From: Sacculina carcini
Taxonomy: Eukaryota > Arthropoda > Thecostraca > Sacculinidae
Direction of reading: 5' to 3'
Assembly: GCA_916048095.2 (NCBI GenBank)
Contig: OU696588.1
Coordinates: 1,225,001-1,289,000 of the forward strand
DNA: 64,000 bases
A model generated the notes under the pieces. The model worked only from the letters and a program-made list of their open reading frames with translations. It had not been told where the DNA came from and searched no databases. The position numbers were made by a program, and so were the translations under genes. This document shows positions 35,901-51,507 of this stretch, in pieces. Numbering within the stretch: the stretch's first letter is position 1; each line of letters starts with the position of its first letter.

Positions 35901-38790
35901 CCACTGCTTGCCAACCCTAGCTTCGCACAATTTTCGCAAGAAATCGGTCTGGCATCTCTGGGAGCGTGCGATGAAGACGTCGACAAACTGGCAACCGTGA
36001 GACGCACATACACACACAAACACACACATATGCATACACATGTGGCGTTTGGGTTGCCACGGAACAACACAAGCTGATAACGTGAGTGCTTTGGACCGAC
36101 TGTATTTAAAGGAAAGTCATAACAGGACAGGACGATCGGACACACGTACAAACAAGCTCACGCATACATGGTCCTACAACACATACACAATGACACGGAC
36201 AAACATGACAAACGGACATACAGACAAACAGGCGTACACGCAGCTGGTAGGGTCACGAGGTGGCGCGAGACGAAATTCGTGTGGCACCATACACACAATC
36301 AGTTTGAATGGTCGTGTGTGTACGTGTACGCGCGTATGTACGTGTGTGTGTGTGTGTGTGTGTATGTCAAACAGTGTTACTTTTTCACGGTGGAGTTCGG
36401 TCTGTGCATGGAGAACGGCGAGCTGAAAGCTTATGGCGCCGGCCTGTTGTCTTCAATAGCCGAGCTGAAGCACGCGCTAACATCGGCTGCCGTTGTGAAA
36501 AAGTCAGATCACTGATCACTGACAGATCACTGATCACTGACAAATCGCTGATCACTGACAGATCACTGATCACTGGCAGATCGCTTATCACTGACATATC
36601 GCTTATCACTGACAGATCACTGATCACTGACAGATCACTGATCACTGACAGATCACTGATCACTGATCACTGACAGATCACTGATCACTGACAGATCACT
36701 GATCACTGACAGATCACTGATCACTGACAGATCACTGACAGATCACTGATCACTGACAGATCACTGACAGATCACTGATCACTGACAGATCACTGATCAC
36801 TGACAGATCACTGATCACTGACAGATCACTGACAGATCACTGATCACTGACAGATCACTGATCACTGACAGATCACTGGTCACTGACAGATCACTGGTCA
36901 CTGACAGATCACTGATCACTGACAGATCACTGATCACTGACAGATCGCGGATCACTGACTGAGTGGCCATTTTAACTCACCGAAAAAATCCCTTGTCTAA
37001 ACAATGTTATTTGGTACGAAATATGATTGTTTCTCTATTGAAAATTGTACTACTTTGCTATAAACATATATCTCTTGCAAATTTCATTTATTATAGAGGT
37101 TGTATCTCATTAATATGCACTTATTTCTGGGGGGTTTCAGCCCCACTAGCCCCCTCTTGTCGCTGTCACTGCGTTGTGATTGCTTGATTCCTCACCCTTC
37201 GAGTCAAGGTGTAACTGTTCTCCGAGTCAAGGTGTAACTGTTCTCCGAGTGAAGATGTAACTGTTATCCGAGTGAAGGTGTAACTGTTATCCGAGTCAAG
37301 GTGTTATTGTTCTCCGAGTGAAGGTGTATTTGTTCTCCGAGTGAAGGTGTAATTGTTCTCCGAGTGAAGGTGTAATTGTTCTCCGAGTCAAGGTGTAATT
37401 GTTCTCCGAGTCAAGGTGTAACTGTTCTCCGAGTGAAGGTGTAACTGTTATCCGAGTGAAGGTGTAACTGTTCTCCGAGTCAAGGTGTAATTGTTCTCCG
37501 AGTCAAGGTGTAATGGTTCTCCAAGTCAAGGTGTAATTGTTCTCCAAGTGAAGGTGTAACTGTTCTCCAAGTCAAGGTGTTACTGTCCTCCGAGTCAAGG
37601 TGTAATACGCAAGTAACACACAATGTCACTTACACGCACTCTCGCGTAACATACAAACATACAAACGTTTGACCTCAGGCGCTCAGGAGCTTAGCACATG
37701 CGCTCTCAAAACAGCGGCTTACACGCAAATTCAGATGAATGCATTGGAAATTGGTTTGCATTTACCTGAAGCACTTATCGGTTGATGATAACACGGCCAA
37801 ATTTTGCATATTTTTCCAGGTTTGACCCCGAGGAGACTTGCAAGGAGGAATGTGTCATTACATCGTACCAAAATGTCTACTTCTATACGAACTCGTTTGA
37901 AGAAGCTAAAGACAAGATGAGGTATGTCTTTGACAGCAAAAATGCCCATCCATTTTCGAATTAACATCTTTTTGTTGTGTTAAATTTGCTAGTTAATCAG
38001 TTTACATACAGTCCCATGCTGAGTTTGTATTCGTTTCAATGTCCGTTGTGTGATATACAAAACTAAAGTGGAGGATAACTCATTCCGTCAAAAAAAGACA
38101 CGATCAAAGATCACTTTATCAGCAACGAATCGAGATTGCTTACCATTGGCGGAGGAAGGATTTTTCCTGTGGAGGGACTGAGGGAGAGGGGACTGAGTGA
38201 AAAGATGAGGGGGTTTGGCGAAACATGAGGAACTCCACTCGAAATGTTCATGGTCAGGAATATTTTTTTTGGAGTGGGGTCAGGGCTCCGAGTGGACTTT
38301 ACATTTCTGGGAACTTCAGCTCCTCCAAGGCCCCCCAATGATGATGACCATCCTTCGTTGGTACAGACAATTCGCGTCCACCATTCAGCGTCCGTTCGGA
38401 GTGCGCTACAACCCCTACACTCATTCGGTTGATGTCCTATCGTCCGCCCAGAAAGTGGAAGCTCTGGTGTCCGAGCTGCGCGGGGATTTGTGCATTGTGA
38501 CTAACGCACTCAGGTACACATCGCTCTTGCATACAACATGCGTGCCGTTCAAATAGGGGCTGTACGGTATATTGTTCTGCTTTGATGTCATCCTGTCATC
38601 GCATCATTGTCAATTTGCCGTTGTATCGAATTCGTTTTGTTGTTGTTGACTTGGCAAGAGATGGCGTGTTTACAGAAGGATACACGAACAGGACGAAGGA
38701 ACAGACGTGGATCATTTGGCCAGCATGCTCACGTCTGCCCTGCCTGGACTCAGGAGTCAAACACACTCTCCGGACGCCTCGCCCAACTAG
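29922..38790 (+). CDS. TPH: Tryptophan hydroxylase (aromatic amino acid hydroxylase)
   Basis: Converts L-tryptophan to 5-hydroxytryptophan using tetrahydrobiopterin, iron and O2, the first step of serotonin synthesis. Fifteen exons: 29922-30023, 30465-30569, 30757-30852, 31184-31239, 32041-32099, 32435-32532, 32934-33001, 33334-33384, 34263-34408, 35174-35309, 35870-35996, 36375-36502, 37820-37921, 38367-38513, 38676-38790. All phases agree; 511 residues. An ACT-type regulatory region has [12 protein letters not shown] (49-60) and YIESRKS (77-83). The catalytic domain starts at [12 protein letters not shown]. Iron ligands are His310 and His315 (CHEILGHMP) and Glu355 (FFTVEFGLC), with the same 5- and 40-residue spacing as in mammalian TPH. 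DADHPGFKD and the [18 protein letters not shown] block favour TPH over the Phe and Tyr hydroxylases. Exons 4 and 5 code for a poorly conserved linker and rest on splice sites and phase alone. The last exon is also inferred from phase and stop. Confidence 0.95.
30310..30405 (-). mobile_element. MITE family B fragment before exon 2
   Basis: TCGAGTGTAGTTTCTCATG and TCGCCAAGTCCCCGCATCTT match the reversed family B interior; the element is truncated and ends about 60 bases before TPH exon 2. Confidence 0.6.
31378..31672 (-). mobile_element. tRNA-Val-like SINE, reversed
   Basis: Matches the SINE at 13904 from the AACCTTTAACC tail to near the B box (TTTCTAACCACGG, degraded). In intron 4 of TPH. Confidence 0.85.
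31680..31850 (+). mobile_element. MITE family A, right-half fragment
   Basis: Shares GTGTTTTTATCAATCCGAATTC, TTATCAGCGTTGTTGTG and GGAATCAGAGAAAAAGG with the copies at 29472 and 33525; the left half is replaced by the SINE next to it. Confidence 0.7.
33525..33777 (+). mobile_element. MITE family A with target duplication
   Basis: Starts CAGGGTCGCATAACATG and ends CTACGAACCACTG. Flanked by GTCTAGAT (33517-33524) and GTCTATAT (33778-33785). In intron 8 of TPH. Confidence 0.85.
34231..34262 (+). repeat. (TG)n tract at the TPH exon 9 acceptor
   Basis: TG units run directly into the AG of the acceptor (TGTGTGTAG|G), leaving no ordinary pyrimidine tract. Confidence 0.9.
34450..35110 (+). mobile_element. 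DNA-transposon remnant split by a younger hAT MITE
   Basis: The parts 34450-34772 and 35080-35110 match the element at 48105-48445 (AGCTGGTCAGAATTTT..., then GATGCGG..., TTAATTG, then TTAGAGGGTGCCGTT-type end). The inserted piece is 34773-35079. In intron 9 of TPH. Confidence 0.7.
34773..35079 (+). mobile_element. hAT-type MITE nested in an older element
   Basis: Starts CAGTGGTTCTCAACCC and ends GGTTCAGAACCCTG; flanked by AATTAGAC (34765-34772) and AATCAGAG (35080-35087), six of eight identical. Confidence 0.75.
36505..36956 (+). repeat. GATCACTGATCACTGACA minisatellite
   Basis: About 450 bases of an 18-base unit and a shortened 10-11-base version, rich in the palindrome TGATCA. The array begins inside the exon 12 donor region of TPH (AA|GTCAGATCACTG). 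Confidence 0.97.
37200..37608 (+). repeat. 23-bp minisatellite, about 17.7 copies
   Basis: Unit GAGTCAAGGTGTAACTGTTC plus TCC, repeated head to tail with C/G variation at the fifth base and A/C in the second half. Same TPH intron as the array at 36505. Confidence 0.97.
38143..38340 (+). mobile_element. MITE family B copy
   Basis: Starts CATTGGCGGAGGAAGGATTT and runs to CCTCCAAGGCCCCCC; the right terminus is missing. It ends about 25 bases before the TPH exon 14 acceptor. Confidence 0.7.
38575..38640 (+). mobile_element. L2-like LINE 3' UTR fragment
   Basis: CATCCTGTCATCGCATCATT and following bases match the 3' UTR after the LINE frame at 8180-8230. In the last TPH intron. Confidence 0.55.
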
Positions 38791-38804
38791 ACACCCTCAA
38801 CAAT

Positions 38805-38995
38805 GGCGGCGCCAAGGCGGGGCTTGCAGAAGATGAAGCCACCCTAAAAATGTGTCAATCACTACCTGAGCTTCCCTAAACCAAGAAATCCTGACCATGG
38901 AAATTTCGAGTGTAGTTCCTCATGTTTCGCCAAGCCCCCGCATCTTTGTCCTTGGCCCTCACCCATCGGAAAAATCCTGGCGCCGCCACTGACGA
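38805..38995 (-). mobile_element. MITE family B copy, reversed
   Basis: Reads AATGGCGGCGCCAAGG at one end and GGAAAAATCCTGGCGCCGCC at the other, with the interior GAAATTTCGAGTGTAGTTCC. It begins 15 bases after the TPH stop codon, so it is likely to form part of the 3' UTR. Confidence 0.8.
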
Positions 38996-40835
38996 CTGTA
39001 CGCCAGCTAAGCCCAAGGCATGCATAAGGGCAAAATCAGCAGAGCAAAAAAGTATCAATATACGACAAGCGTATGTACGCGTGTGTGTTGTGTGTTGTAA
39101 TTGAATATACGCAAATGGTTGAGGGTCCCTTATTCAATTGACCAACTGAGTCAACTTTGAACACTAATGCATGATAGCTGTCATGCCCCCCCCCCGAGCC
39201 TCGACACAAATCTACACCCCTTGCCACTGGCAAAATCAATGCTCAAAAACACACAAAAATGCCACGCCACGATTTCTTTCAATAGTCAACAAATTCAGCA
39301 CTAACAAATACACACACACAAACAGCACAGCATAAGTGAGCGAAAAAGAGTGAAAGCATTTAGGGAAAAATGAGAATGGCCGAAAAACTGGAGTGAATGC
39401 GCAGTAGCAACCAAAACAAGAACGTGCAAAAAAAACTTAAACTAAATGTGAAAAAATTACGTTAAAATAGCGTGATAGAATTAGACAAGAAAAAACACAT
39501 CCACACGACAAGAAGACACACACATACATACACATACATACACATACCTGCGCACACAACAAATGTATATATTTCAGGAGCCGGAAAATATAGTCCGCTC
39601 AGATAATCACACAAAAACAACCCCTAAAATCCCCCTAGCACACATACACACACATAAATACATGATCACACACACACACCCCCCTGTTAAACAGTCACAA
39701 CCCTGTAATACTAATTGGGCACGAAGAAACACACATTTCAATGACAAGTGTCGAACACACACACGAACATACATTTGGACATTTTGACTCAACACCGACA
39801 CAAAAACATGTGCGTCTGTGTATGTATGTGTGTGTGTGTCTGAAGTGAAAATATGGACTTCGAAGACTTTGCTAATGAGAAAGGCATTGAGTCGGCAAGC
39901 CATGGAGTATATATACACATATATGTGTATGTGTGTATGTGAGAGCTAGAGAGAGTATAGGAGAAGTGAGACAGAGTGTGTGAGCAGACAGACAGCTGCT
40001 AAAAGCGACCGCCACGACCCACCGCCGAACCAACGCCACGATAACTCAATTTACCTATACGAGACCGCTCCTACACACACACACACACACACTCACACAC
40101 ACACACACACATATGATTGAACATTGCACACTATTCTGGCCGAAATGCATGCTCGGAAATGTAATTAGCACGTATTTGATGGGCTTTTGATCTGGACAAA
40201 ATACAAATAAACTAAAAGATCAAAGAATAAATAAATAAATAAATAGATATCAAAGTATTCTGCTAGTTGGAGGTCCATTGTACTTTCGAAGTGACAATCG
40301 AACACACACACACACACATACACATACATGAAGCAGAGGAGATCTTGTAGCTGTTTTAGGTATAATACAGGCATGGAAGTGATAGATAGAGAGGATTGGA
40401 TAGTATAGAGTGAAAGAAACAACATGAAACACGCCAATACACTCAGGAAAACCAGAGCAGTTAGGAATATCAAGAAGTGTAGTTTCCCGAATAGGACTGT
40501 GGATGCATGGAATAATCTAGATAGGGAAATAGTTTAATGTAGCAGGATGAAAGAATATAAACGTAGGTTTCAACTCGGCGAATACACACACACACACACA
40601 CAGAGAGAGAGACACCTCTTTTGTAACGTCCAAAAGGTTCAATATCAAGTAGTTTATTAGAAGAAGAGCTAAAAAAAGATAGCCAAAAATACAGTTCCCG
40701 GCTGATGAATGCATTAACCAGTGGAGTAGACTACCCGAAAGGAATTATTAACCAGAAGAGAATTCAAGCGGTATCAACGAATCATTCAAGAGTGTTGAAC
40801 TGGTCGGTGTGAATAGCAACTGTGTGTGAGACAAC
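38996..40835. other. Convergent intergenic region, 3' end of the minus gene not resolved
   Basis: Holds CA repeats near 39500-39560, 40070-40110 and 40300-40330, and a LINE-tail fragment at about 40468-40560 (SFPNRTVDAWNNL frame). The last exon(s) and stop of the PSRC1-like minus-strand gene should lie here but I could not identify them. Confidence 0.5.
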
Positions 40836-45668
<4,833 letters not shown>

Positions 45669-45956
45669 CTGCGCGCCAGGAAATAGAAGACGATTGCAAT
45701 TCACCAATGCGCCCAAAAGCTCCAACTGGCATACGCGTCAAAACACATGCAAATCTGCATACACACATGAGACACGACATGAGTACACACGCCGAACCAC
45801 GCCGCATTACCGCAAAAACGTGCCGAAATAGCCTACAGAAGAAACACACAAAATAAGTGCCGTTGAAAAGGTCGCTGAAGACCAATAGTAAAGAAATAGT
45901 GCGCACATGCACGCATAAGAGGGTACACAGAGCACAATCACGCTTACACACAGACT

Positions 45957-46090
45957 ACTCATTCATTCATTTATTTATTTATTTGTATAGCGCTCATCCA
46001 GGAACACAAGCGCGGCAAACTACAACGAAAATTGGAAGAAAAAAACATTAAACATGAAGCACCGCACACACACACAAAAAATAACATGCG
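45957..46090 (+). mobile_element. Short interspersed element family E (AGCGCTCATCCAGG)
   Basis: Starts with TTCATTTATTTATTTGTATA and AGCGCTCATCCAGGAACACA, then GCGGCAAACTACAACGAAAA and ACATGCGGAC. About 130 bases are shared with 47147-47283. The head resembles the CAA-headed elements at 719 and 12487. Confidence 0.8.
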
Positions 46091-47029
46091 GACAATTATA
46101 AAAGCCAATTACGCTAGAAGGATACTATGAATAATGATAACAATAAACAAAAATATTTCCTTTAGCGCATATAAATACACATGCGCGCAAAATAACAATT
46201 GAATAGCAAGAAGAAAACCCATATAGCAAACACTTATAAACACACAACACTCAAACAATACACAATACAGGAACAGCAAAACCAGATGAGGCACACAAAA
46301 CAAATATAATTTTGTATCGCAAATAACTAAAAACAGACAGCTCAGACAGACAGACACTCACAGCCACACATACACAAAGCCACACATACACACAGCCACA
46401 CATACACACAGTCGACGAAACTGAGCTAAACAACCACACTGTTACAATTAAATATACACACGCAAATTGCACCCAAACCCCAGTGGAAAGAAGACAAGGT
46501 GAATATTCAGCAGCGACATATACGACATATATTCACTTAAAACATCATGGTGGAAATAATTCAACACGAACACCTCAAATCAATAGCTTTACCAAGAAAC
46601 ATGAGTTGACCGCTAAAATACCCAGAAAGTTTACGAACCAGTGAAGCCTCAGAAAACAAACAATCACACCTAAAACGAATCGGTTCCTGAATCATAGAAT
46701 CCTGAGTCATACGCATTGAAGACAAATAAAAATTTTTTATCAATACAAACATGACTAATGTAGTACAATTTGTGCGGTATCATTGCTTATTGGAAATTTC
46801 GAACGCTGATATCTTAAGTTTGTTTTTTTGGCCTAATAGTTTTCTCACATTTGATAGCATTGTCGAATATAGTTGGGCCAGACAGATAATTCAATGTGGG
46901 CTGCAGAGATTTAGGATAACATGAGAGTGAAGCGTGACTTGCTATAGAAACGCTTCGCTAGCAAAAAGGCGCATGGATATGATGGGAGTGAGATGAAGAC
47001 TAGGACAGCCAATCCTCCACGGAGTGATT
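46091..47029. other. Divergent promoter region, no gene seen
   Basis: Between the PSRC1-like and HIBCH genes. Contains AGACAG and CACACATACACA-type short repeats at 46335-46415 and otherwise unique AT-rich sequence. Promoters of both genes are expected around here, but no specific element can be named. Confidence 0.5.
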
Positions 47030-47400
47030 ACGATGCCAGAGACGCTCGAGGCGTCGCTAGATTTTCCCCATTCCGGGCAATTCTTGGTCCTAAATCGTTT
47101 TCATTTTTCGCTCTTCGTCTCTTCAATTATTTTCCTTATATTTTGTGTATTCATTCATTCATTCATTTATTTGTATAGGCTCATCCAGGGACAAAAGCGC
47201 GGCAAACTACAACGAAAATGGGAAAATAAAACATTAAACATGAAAGCACCGCACACACACACACAAAATAACATGCGGACATTGTGTGCTACTTCGTATC
47301 GTATATTCAGGTCTGCCCTCTTTGATCATCTGCTGACTTGTCGTTTGATTCAATCTTTCACTCCCTCACTCTCTGCGCTTCTGTAAAATTGTATAATACC
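47030..47400 (+). mobile_element. L2-like LINE 3' fragment interrupted by a family E element
   Basis: The frame around FRAILGPKSFSFFALRLFNYFP (47062-47127) and a later frame FRSALFDHLLTCRL (47309-47350) are the two halves of a LINE C-terminus. The 47147-47283 family E copy lies between them, inserted after the LINE. Confidence 0.6.
47147..47283 (+). mobile_element. Short interspersed element family E, nested
   Basis: Nearly identical to 45957-46090 over about 130 bases; inserted in the LINE fragment described for 47030-47400. Confidence 0.8.
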
Positions 47401-47605
47401 CAAATGGTATATGGAAATGTGTATGTGTATTCAACTGTATATTTGTTTTTGTGCTTATTTGCAGGCTTATGGTTTATTTTTTTGCAACCACTTATCTTTT
47501 ATTATGTTTCTTCTGCTTTCAGGTCGAGCTGGAGCGAGTTGTTTTCAACCTCCCTTGTCAAGTATATTACCGAAGCGTGTTCAACTTTTCTCTCATAGAA
47601 CCTCC

Positions 47606-49463
47606 ATGTCGCTTGCTTGTGGCATGCTGTTTCTGCGGCGTCTGTCGATCACCTCGCCAGCTGGTCTCACGTGCGATAAGCGTGGCGCACCAGCCTTTCT
47701 AAGTTTGCGCCGAATGTGTTCGGCAACGGACCCGTCTTCAACGCAGGCGGCCACCGACGAGGTGCTGTTTGAAGTGCGAAATCGCACCGGAATCATCACG
47801 TTGAACCGGCCACACAAGTTGAACACACTCACCGACAATATGTTGCATCAGATACATGCTCGTCTGCTGGAATGGCGTCAGTCACTGGATAAGGTCATCA
47901 TTCGAGGTGATTCACTGCGCAGCGTACTTTGACTAAACACACACAGACAAATATGTGGCTCAGCTAACGCGTGCGTGTGTGTGCGTTCAATTAACGGTAG
48001 ATTCAAACTATCCCGTTTTTTCCCGCTTGCTTATTCCACGTTTGTACATACTAACTATAGTTTCTGTTCGTAATTTTGCATTCTGCCAAGCATTGTGCTC
48101 ATACCGTAAAACCTCATTAGAACGACATGCCGTTCTATTCCGTTATTATTCCGTTCTATTTTTAATAGCTTCTGCCCGAGCTGCCGTTCAATATGATTAT
48201 GCCGCTCTATTTTTCGACTAGCTGGCTAGAATTTGGCGAAGATGCGGTATATTTTCCCGATGAAAAAAGAACCAGGTAGCGTGTGCATATTTATTCTGCA
48301 ATAGACACAAATATACAGGGTGATCACTGGTAGATAATCACACATTCACTAATATAAATCTAGCCTTACGTTGCTATTGTATCTGTCAAAGTGACGTTTA
48401 ATTGTAGGTGTCGTTCTATTAGACGGTGCCGTTATATTAGGTGAGAGATCGTACCTTTGCTCAACGAGACATTGTCTCTAAACGTTTGTTGTACGTGTAT
48501 GTATGTATGTGTGTGTGTGTGTGTGTGTGTTTCAGGTGCCGGAGAGCGGGCGTTTTGTGCCGGCGGTGACGTGGTGGCCGTGGCGCGTGCGGGCCGCCGC
48601 GACCTCACAGCGCCCGGCCGCTTCTTCGCCGCCGAGTATCGTGTCAATCATCTGACAGGCACACTGGGTCTGCCCTACGTGGCGCTCATCAGCGGCATCA
48701 CCATGGGCGGCGGCTGCGGACTGTCTATGCACGGTGAGTGGGTGGTCAGAGGCGTGTACAGGAGAGTGGGTTACCAGAGGCGTTCACAGGCGAGGGTTTA
48801 TTGAAAGATTGCCGAGTATATTAGCTATTTTATTACGATTTTCAATTGAGTTACAGACGTGGCTAGTGATATTGAGAGCTGCCAGCGCGTAACGGCTTTA
48901 CAACATTGTGATAAGGCCCTGGGAAATACCTGATAAAACACAAACAAAAGTAAATACAGTCAACATTTATCTGGAAGAATGAAAAAAACAATCTTAAGTG
49001 GTTGTTTTCAATAGCTGATTGGTACATGCATTGCATATTGTACCTGTTTTACAATTCAGTATGATTGTATGCGAGTGTGTACGTTTGTGTGTGTGTGTGT
49101 GTTTATGCATGTATGTTAAGAGTTGTTGAAGTATGGTAATGTGTGCGCTGATGCAAGAAGATTTAGTCTGATATAGAAACTGCATCAGCCCATGATCTAG
49201 CTAGCACCATACTCCCTCCCTGAATCTCATCTGTATGTGTGTATCTCATCGAGTTGTGATAAGCAGGAAAGAGTGAAAAACTCGTGAGTCCCGCCTTCCT
49301 ATTATCATACATTTCCCTGAGACATTTCACAGTTATTTGATTTATATTTGCCGGTAACTCATAGTCCACTGTCTTATATACTTCTATTAGGACAGCTTAA
49401 TTTTTCCACATCTCTATAAGCTTTGTAAAACTTTCCTCTCTTTGACTCTGTGAATGTTGTTGA

Positions 49464-49523
<60 letters not shown>

Positions 49524-49978
49524 ATAATGCGCAGGCAACTACCGTGTATGCACGGAGACCACTATGGTGGCGATGCCCGAGGCGACGATCGGCCTGTTGC
49601 CTGATGTCGGCGGCTCTCACTTTCTATCCCGACTGTCCGGCCGTCTGGGACTGTTTCTGGCACTGACTGGCCATCGACTCAAGGCAAGCTCAATCACAGC
49701 CTCCCCGACTCTCTGTCTTTACCCCCATTCTCTCTCTCTCTCTGACTTCGTATTATTATTATTAACTACAGACAAATCCAGTAACATGAGATGTGAGTGC
49801 AAGTGCACTATTACCACCCTGCGCTGGCATCATGTGTATCGGAAGCTAACCAAAAGATTTAGAGAGAAAAGGAGTTCGAAATGAAATTAACAAATAAATG
49901 ACAATATACAATCAACCATCTTCCGATAACACTCCGTAATGTTACTCCGTCTCGTAGCCGACTGGCTAAGATGCACGC

Positions 49979-50028
<50 letters not shown>

Positions 50029-51507
50029 AGGGCGTGGACGTAATGCACGCCGGTCTGGCAACTCATTGTTGTCGTCAGCAGAGTGTTGCCAGTTTGCTGG
50101 ACGAGCTGGTGGACACGGAACCACATCACCTGCCCACCGTGCTGCAACGCTACACTCAAGGTGCCCACCGTACACACGCACGCGCTCTCAAAAAACATAG
50201 TCAGACGTGTAGCAGGGTTGAATTGTTTTATGAGGATGGTGAAGTTTTATTAGGCTGTGCTGTATGTTAAAGGTTAAAAGACCTAAGTGGCAGCTGCTAC
50301 ACGGGAAGAAGCCGAAGCTTATGAACACACACAGGTGTGTCCCGTGCAGCTCGCTGCCACCGCAGAACCGACAATCTCCACGCTATGACGCCACAAGAAC
50401 GGAAGACGTATTAGAGAGGGTCACCTCCCCAGAATGCATGACACAACACATGACTGATATCTGGTACCATCATTTACTGCTGCGTGGACAGGGGCTGTTG
50501 GATTATTGAATTCACCCAATGAAATTCTCCTCCGTCGGGATTCGAACCACGGACCTCCCGCTTGTAAGGCGTACTGATTCTGAGGCAACTCAGTGATTGA
50601 AACTCCGCTTTGTAATTGAATATATGAAAAGCTATTACCATCTCATCTCACGATATTCAGGAAACATTCATTGGTAAATAAAATGCATTGGTGACAAGTT
50701 AATTGTCATTGATCGTAAAATTCTAATTAAGGAGCGATAATCCACATGGGTTGGCTCTTGTTGCGGTCGTTCGGTGTATAAATTAAAAGAATAAAATTCT
50801 AGGTTATGCATCATTATGGAGTCAGTATAAAAATAGCGCTAAAACGCAATAATTCAAACAGCTATTCGGTTAGCAAATAGCTGGAGAACATAGAAGAAGG
50901 ATAGCGAATTAAGTAGGAAGAAGGAAAAATAAATTCGCCCGTAGTTTGGTTTTAGTTTGGTGCTGCTTGATTTGCTTGTAATTTATAATAATAATAATAA
51001 GGATGAGCGGTAGAAAAAAAGCGAGTAATTGTTGGGCACAAGTATTGTTGAATATCACTAGCGTCGCTCAATTGTTGAAAATCACCAGATTTCGGCGACC
51101 GGGGCGAGTTTTCGCTGCGGCCACATCTGTCAACCATTGACGAGTGTTTTGCCGACGCATCGCTGGCGGCCATCTTGCGCCGGCTTGCGCAACATTCGTC
51201 GCAATTTGCCGCCGACACGCAGGCTACCATGCGGCGCCAGTGTCCGCTGTCGATGGCCGTCACCGTGGAACAATTGAGGAGGGGACGCGAGATGGACCTG
51301 GCCCAGTGTCTGGCAATGGAACTGCGCCTCGTAATTCGTTTCACTCAATCGAGCGATGCCAATTTCTACGAGGGAGTTCGCGCCCTGCTGGAGGACAAGG
51401 ATCAGAATCCTGTGTGGACTCCCGACGCCGTAGAGAAGATCTCTGACGAGGACGTGATTCAGCTCTTCTCTCCGCTTCCCGATCATCAGGAACTGCGTCT
51501 TCACTAG
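47606..51507 (+). CDS. HIBCH: 3-hydroxyisobutyryl-CoA hydrolase, mitochondrial
   Basis: Hydrolyses 3-hydroxyisobutyryl-CoA to 3-hydroxyisobutyrate in valine breakdown. Five exons: 47606-47906, 48536-48733, 49535-49683, 50031-50160 and 51089-51507; phases 1,1,0,1 agree and give 398 residues (human 386). Residues 1-45 are a basic, Arg-rich, acid-free leader typical of mitochondrial import. The crotonase fold shows [30 protein letters not shown] (103-112), [14 protein letters not shown] (oxyanion loop) and [14 protein letters not shown], whose Glu182 and Asp190 match the family's catalytic pair. The C-terminus has [19 protein letters not shown], where HIBCH has its specific EGVRAxLxDKDxxPxW block, separating it from enoyl-CoA hydratase. 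Intron 3 starts with GC (AAG|GCAAGC). Three acceptors follow TG repeats. TTCTGCTTTCAG at 47510-47521 suggests a 5' UTR exon ending at the start codon region. Confidence 0.95.
48105..48445 (+). mobile_element. DNA-transposon remnant with CCTCATTAGAACGAC end
   Basis: The left end CCGTAAAACCTCATTAGAAC and right part GTTCTATTAGACGGTGCCG match the interrupted element at 34450. In intron 1 of HIBCH. Confidence 0.6.
49466..49522 (+). repeat. (TG)n microsatellite at the HIBCH exon 3 acceptor
   Basis: About 27 TG units ending 12 bases before the acceptor at 49534. Confidence 0.95.
49684..49685 (+). other. Non-canonical GC 5' splice site of HIBCH intron 3
   Basis: The exon ends CTCAAG and the intron begins GCAAGC. 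Joining AAG to GGC at 50031 restores HRLKGVDV, colinear with human HIBCH; no GT donor nearby keeps the frame. AG|GCAAG is the known consensus of GC-AG introns. Confidence 0.85.
49757..49890 (+). repeat. Interspersed repeat family C
   Basis: ACTACAGACAAATCCAGTAAC, ACTATTACCACCCTGCGC and an A-rich end, in HIBCH intron 3. A head piece of the second tRNA-SINE family follows (TCGTAGCCGACTGGCTAAGA, 49952-49971). Confidence 0.7.
49980..50030 (+). repeat. (TG)n microsatellite at the HIBCH exon 4 acceptor
   Basis: About 23 TG units run directly into the acceptor TCAG; no pyrimidine tract other than the TG run. Confidence 0.95.
50263..50572 (-). mobile_element. tRNA-Val-like SINE, reversed
   Basis: Matches 13904-14244 from the tail to the B box (GGATTCGAACCACGG) and part of the head; in the last intron of HIBCH. 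Confidence 0.9.

Noticed and set aside
36505-37608. CRISPR-like or centromeric satellite array
   Set aside because: Short head-to-tail minisatellites without spacers, confined to one intron.
38111-38338. Minus-strand 75-codon frame
   Set aside because: Lies entirely within a MITE of family B.
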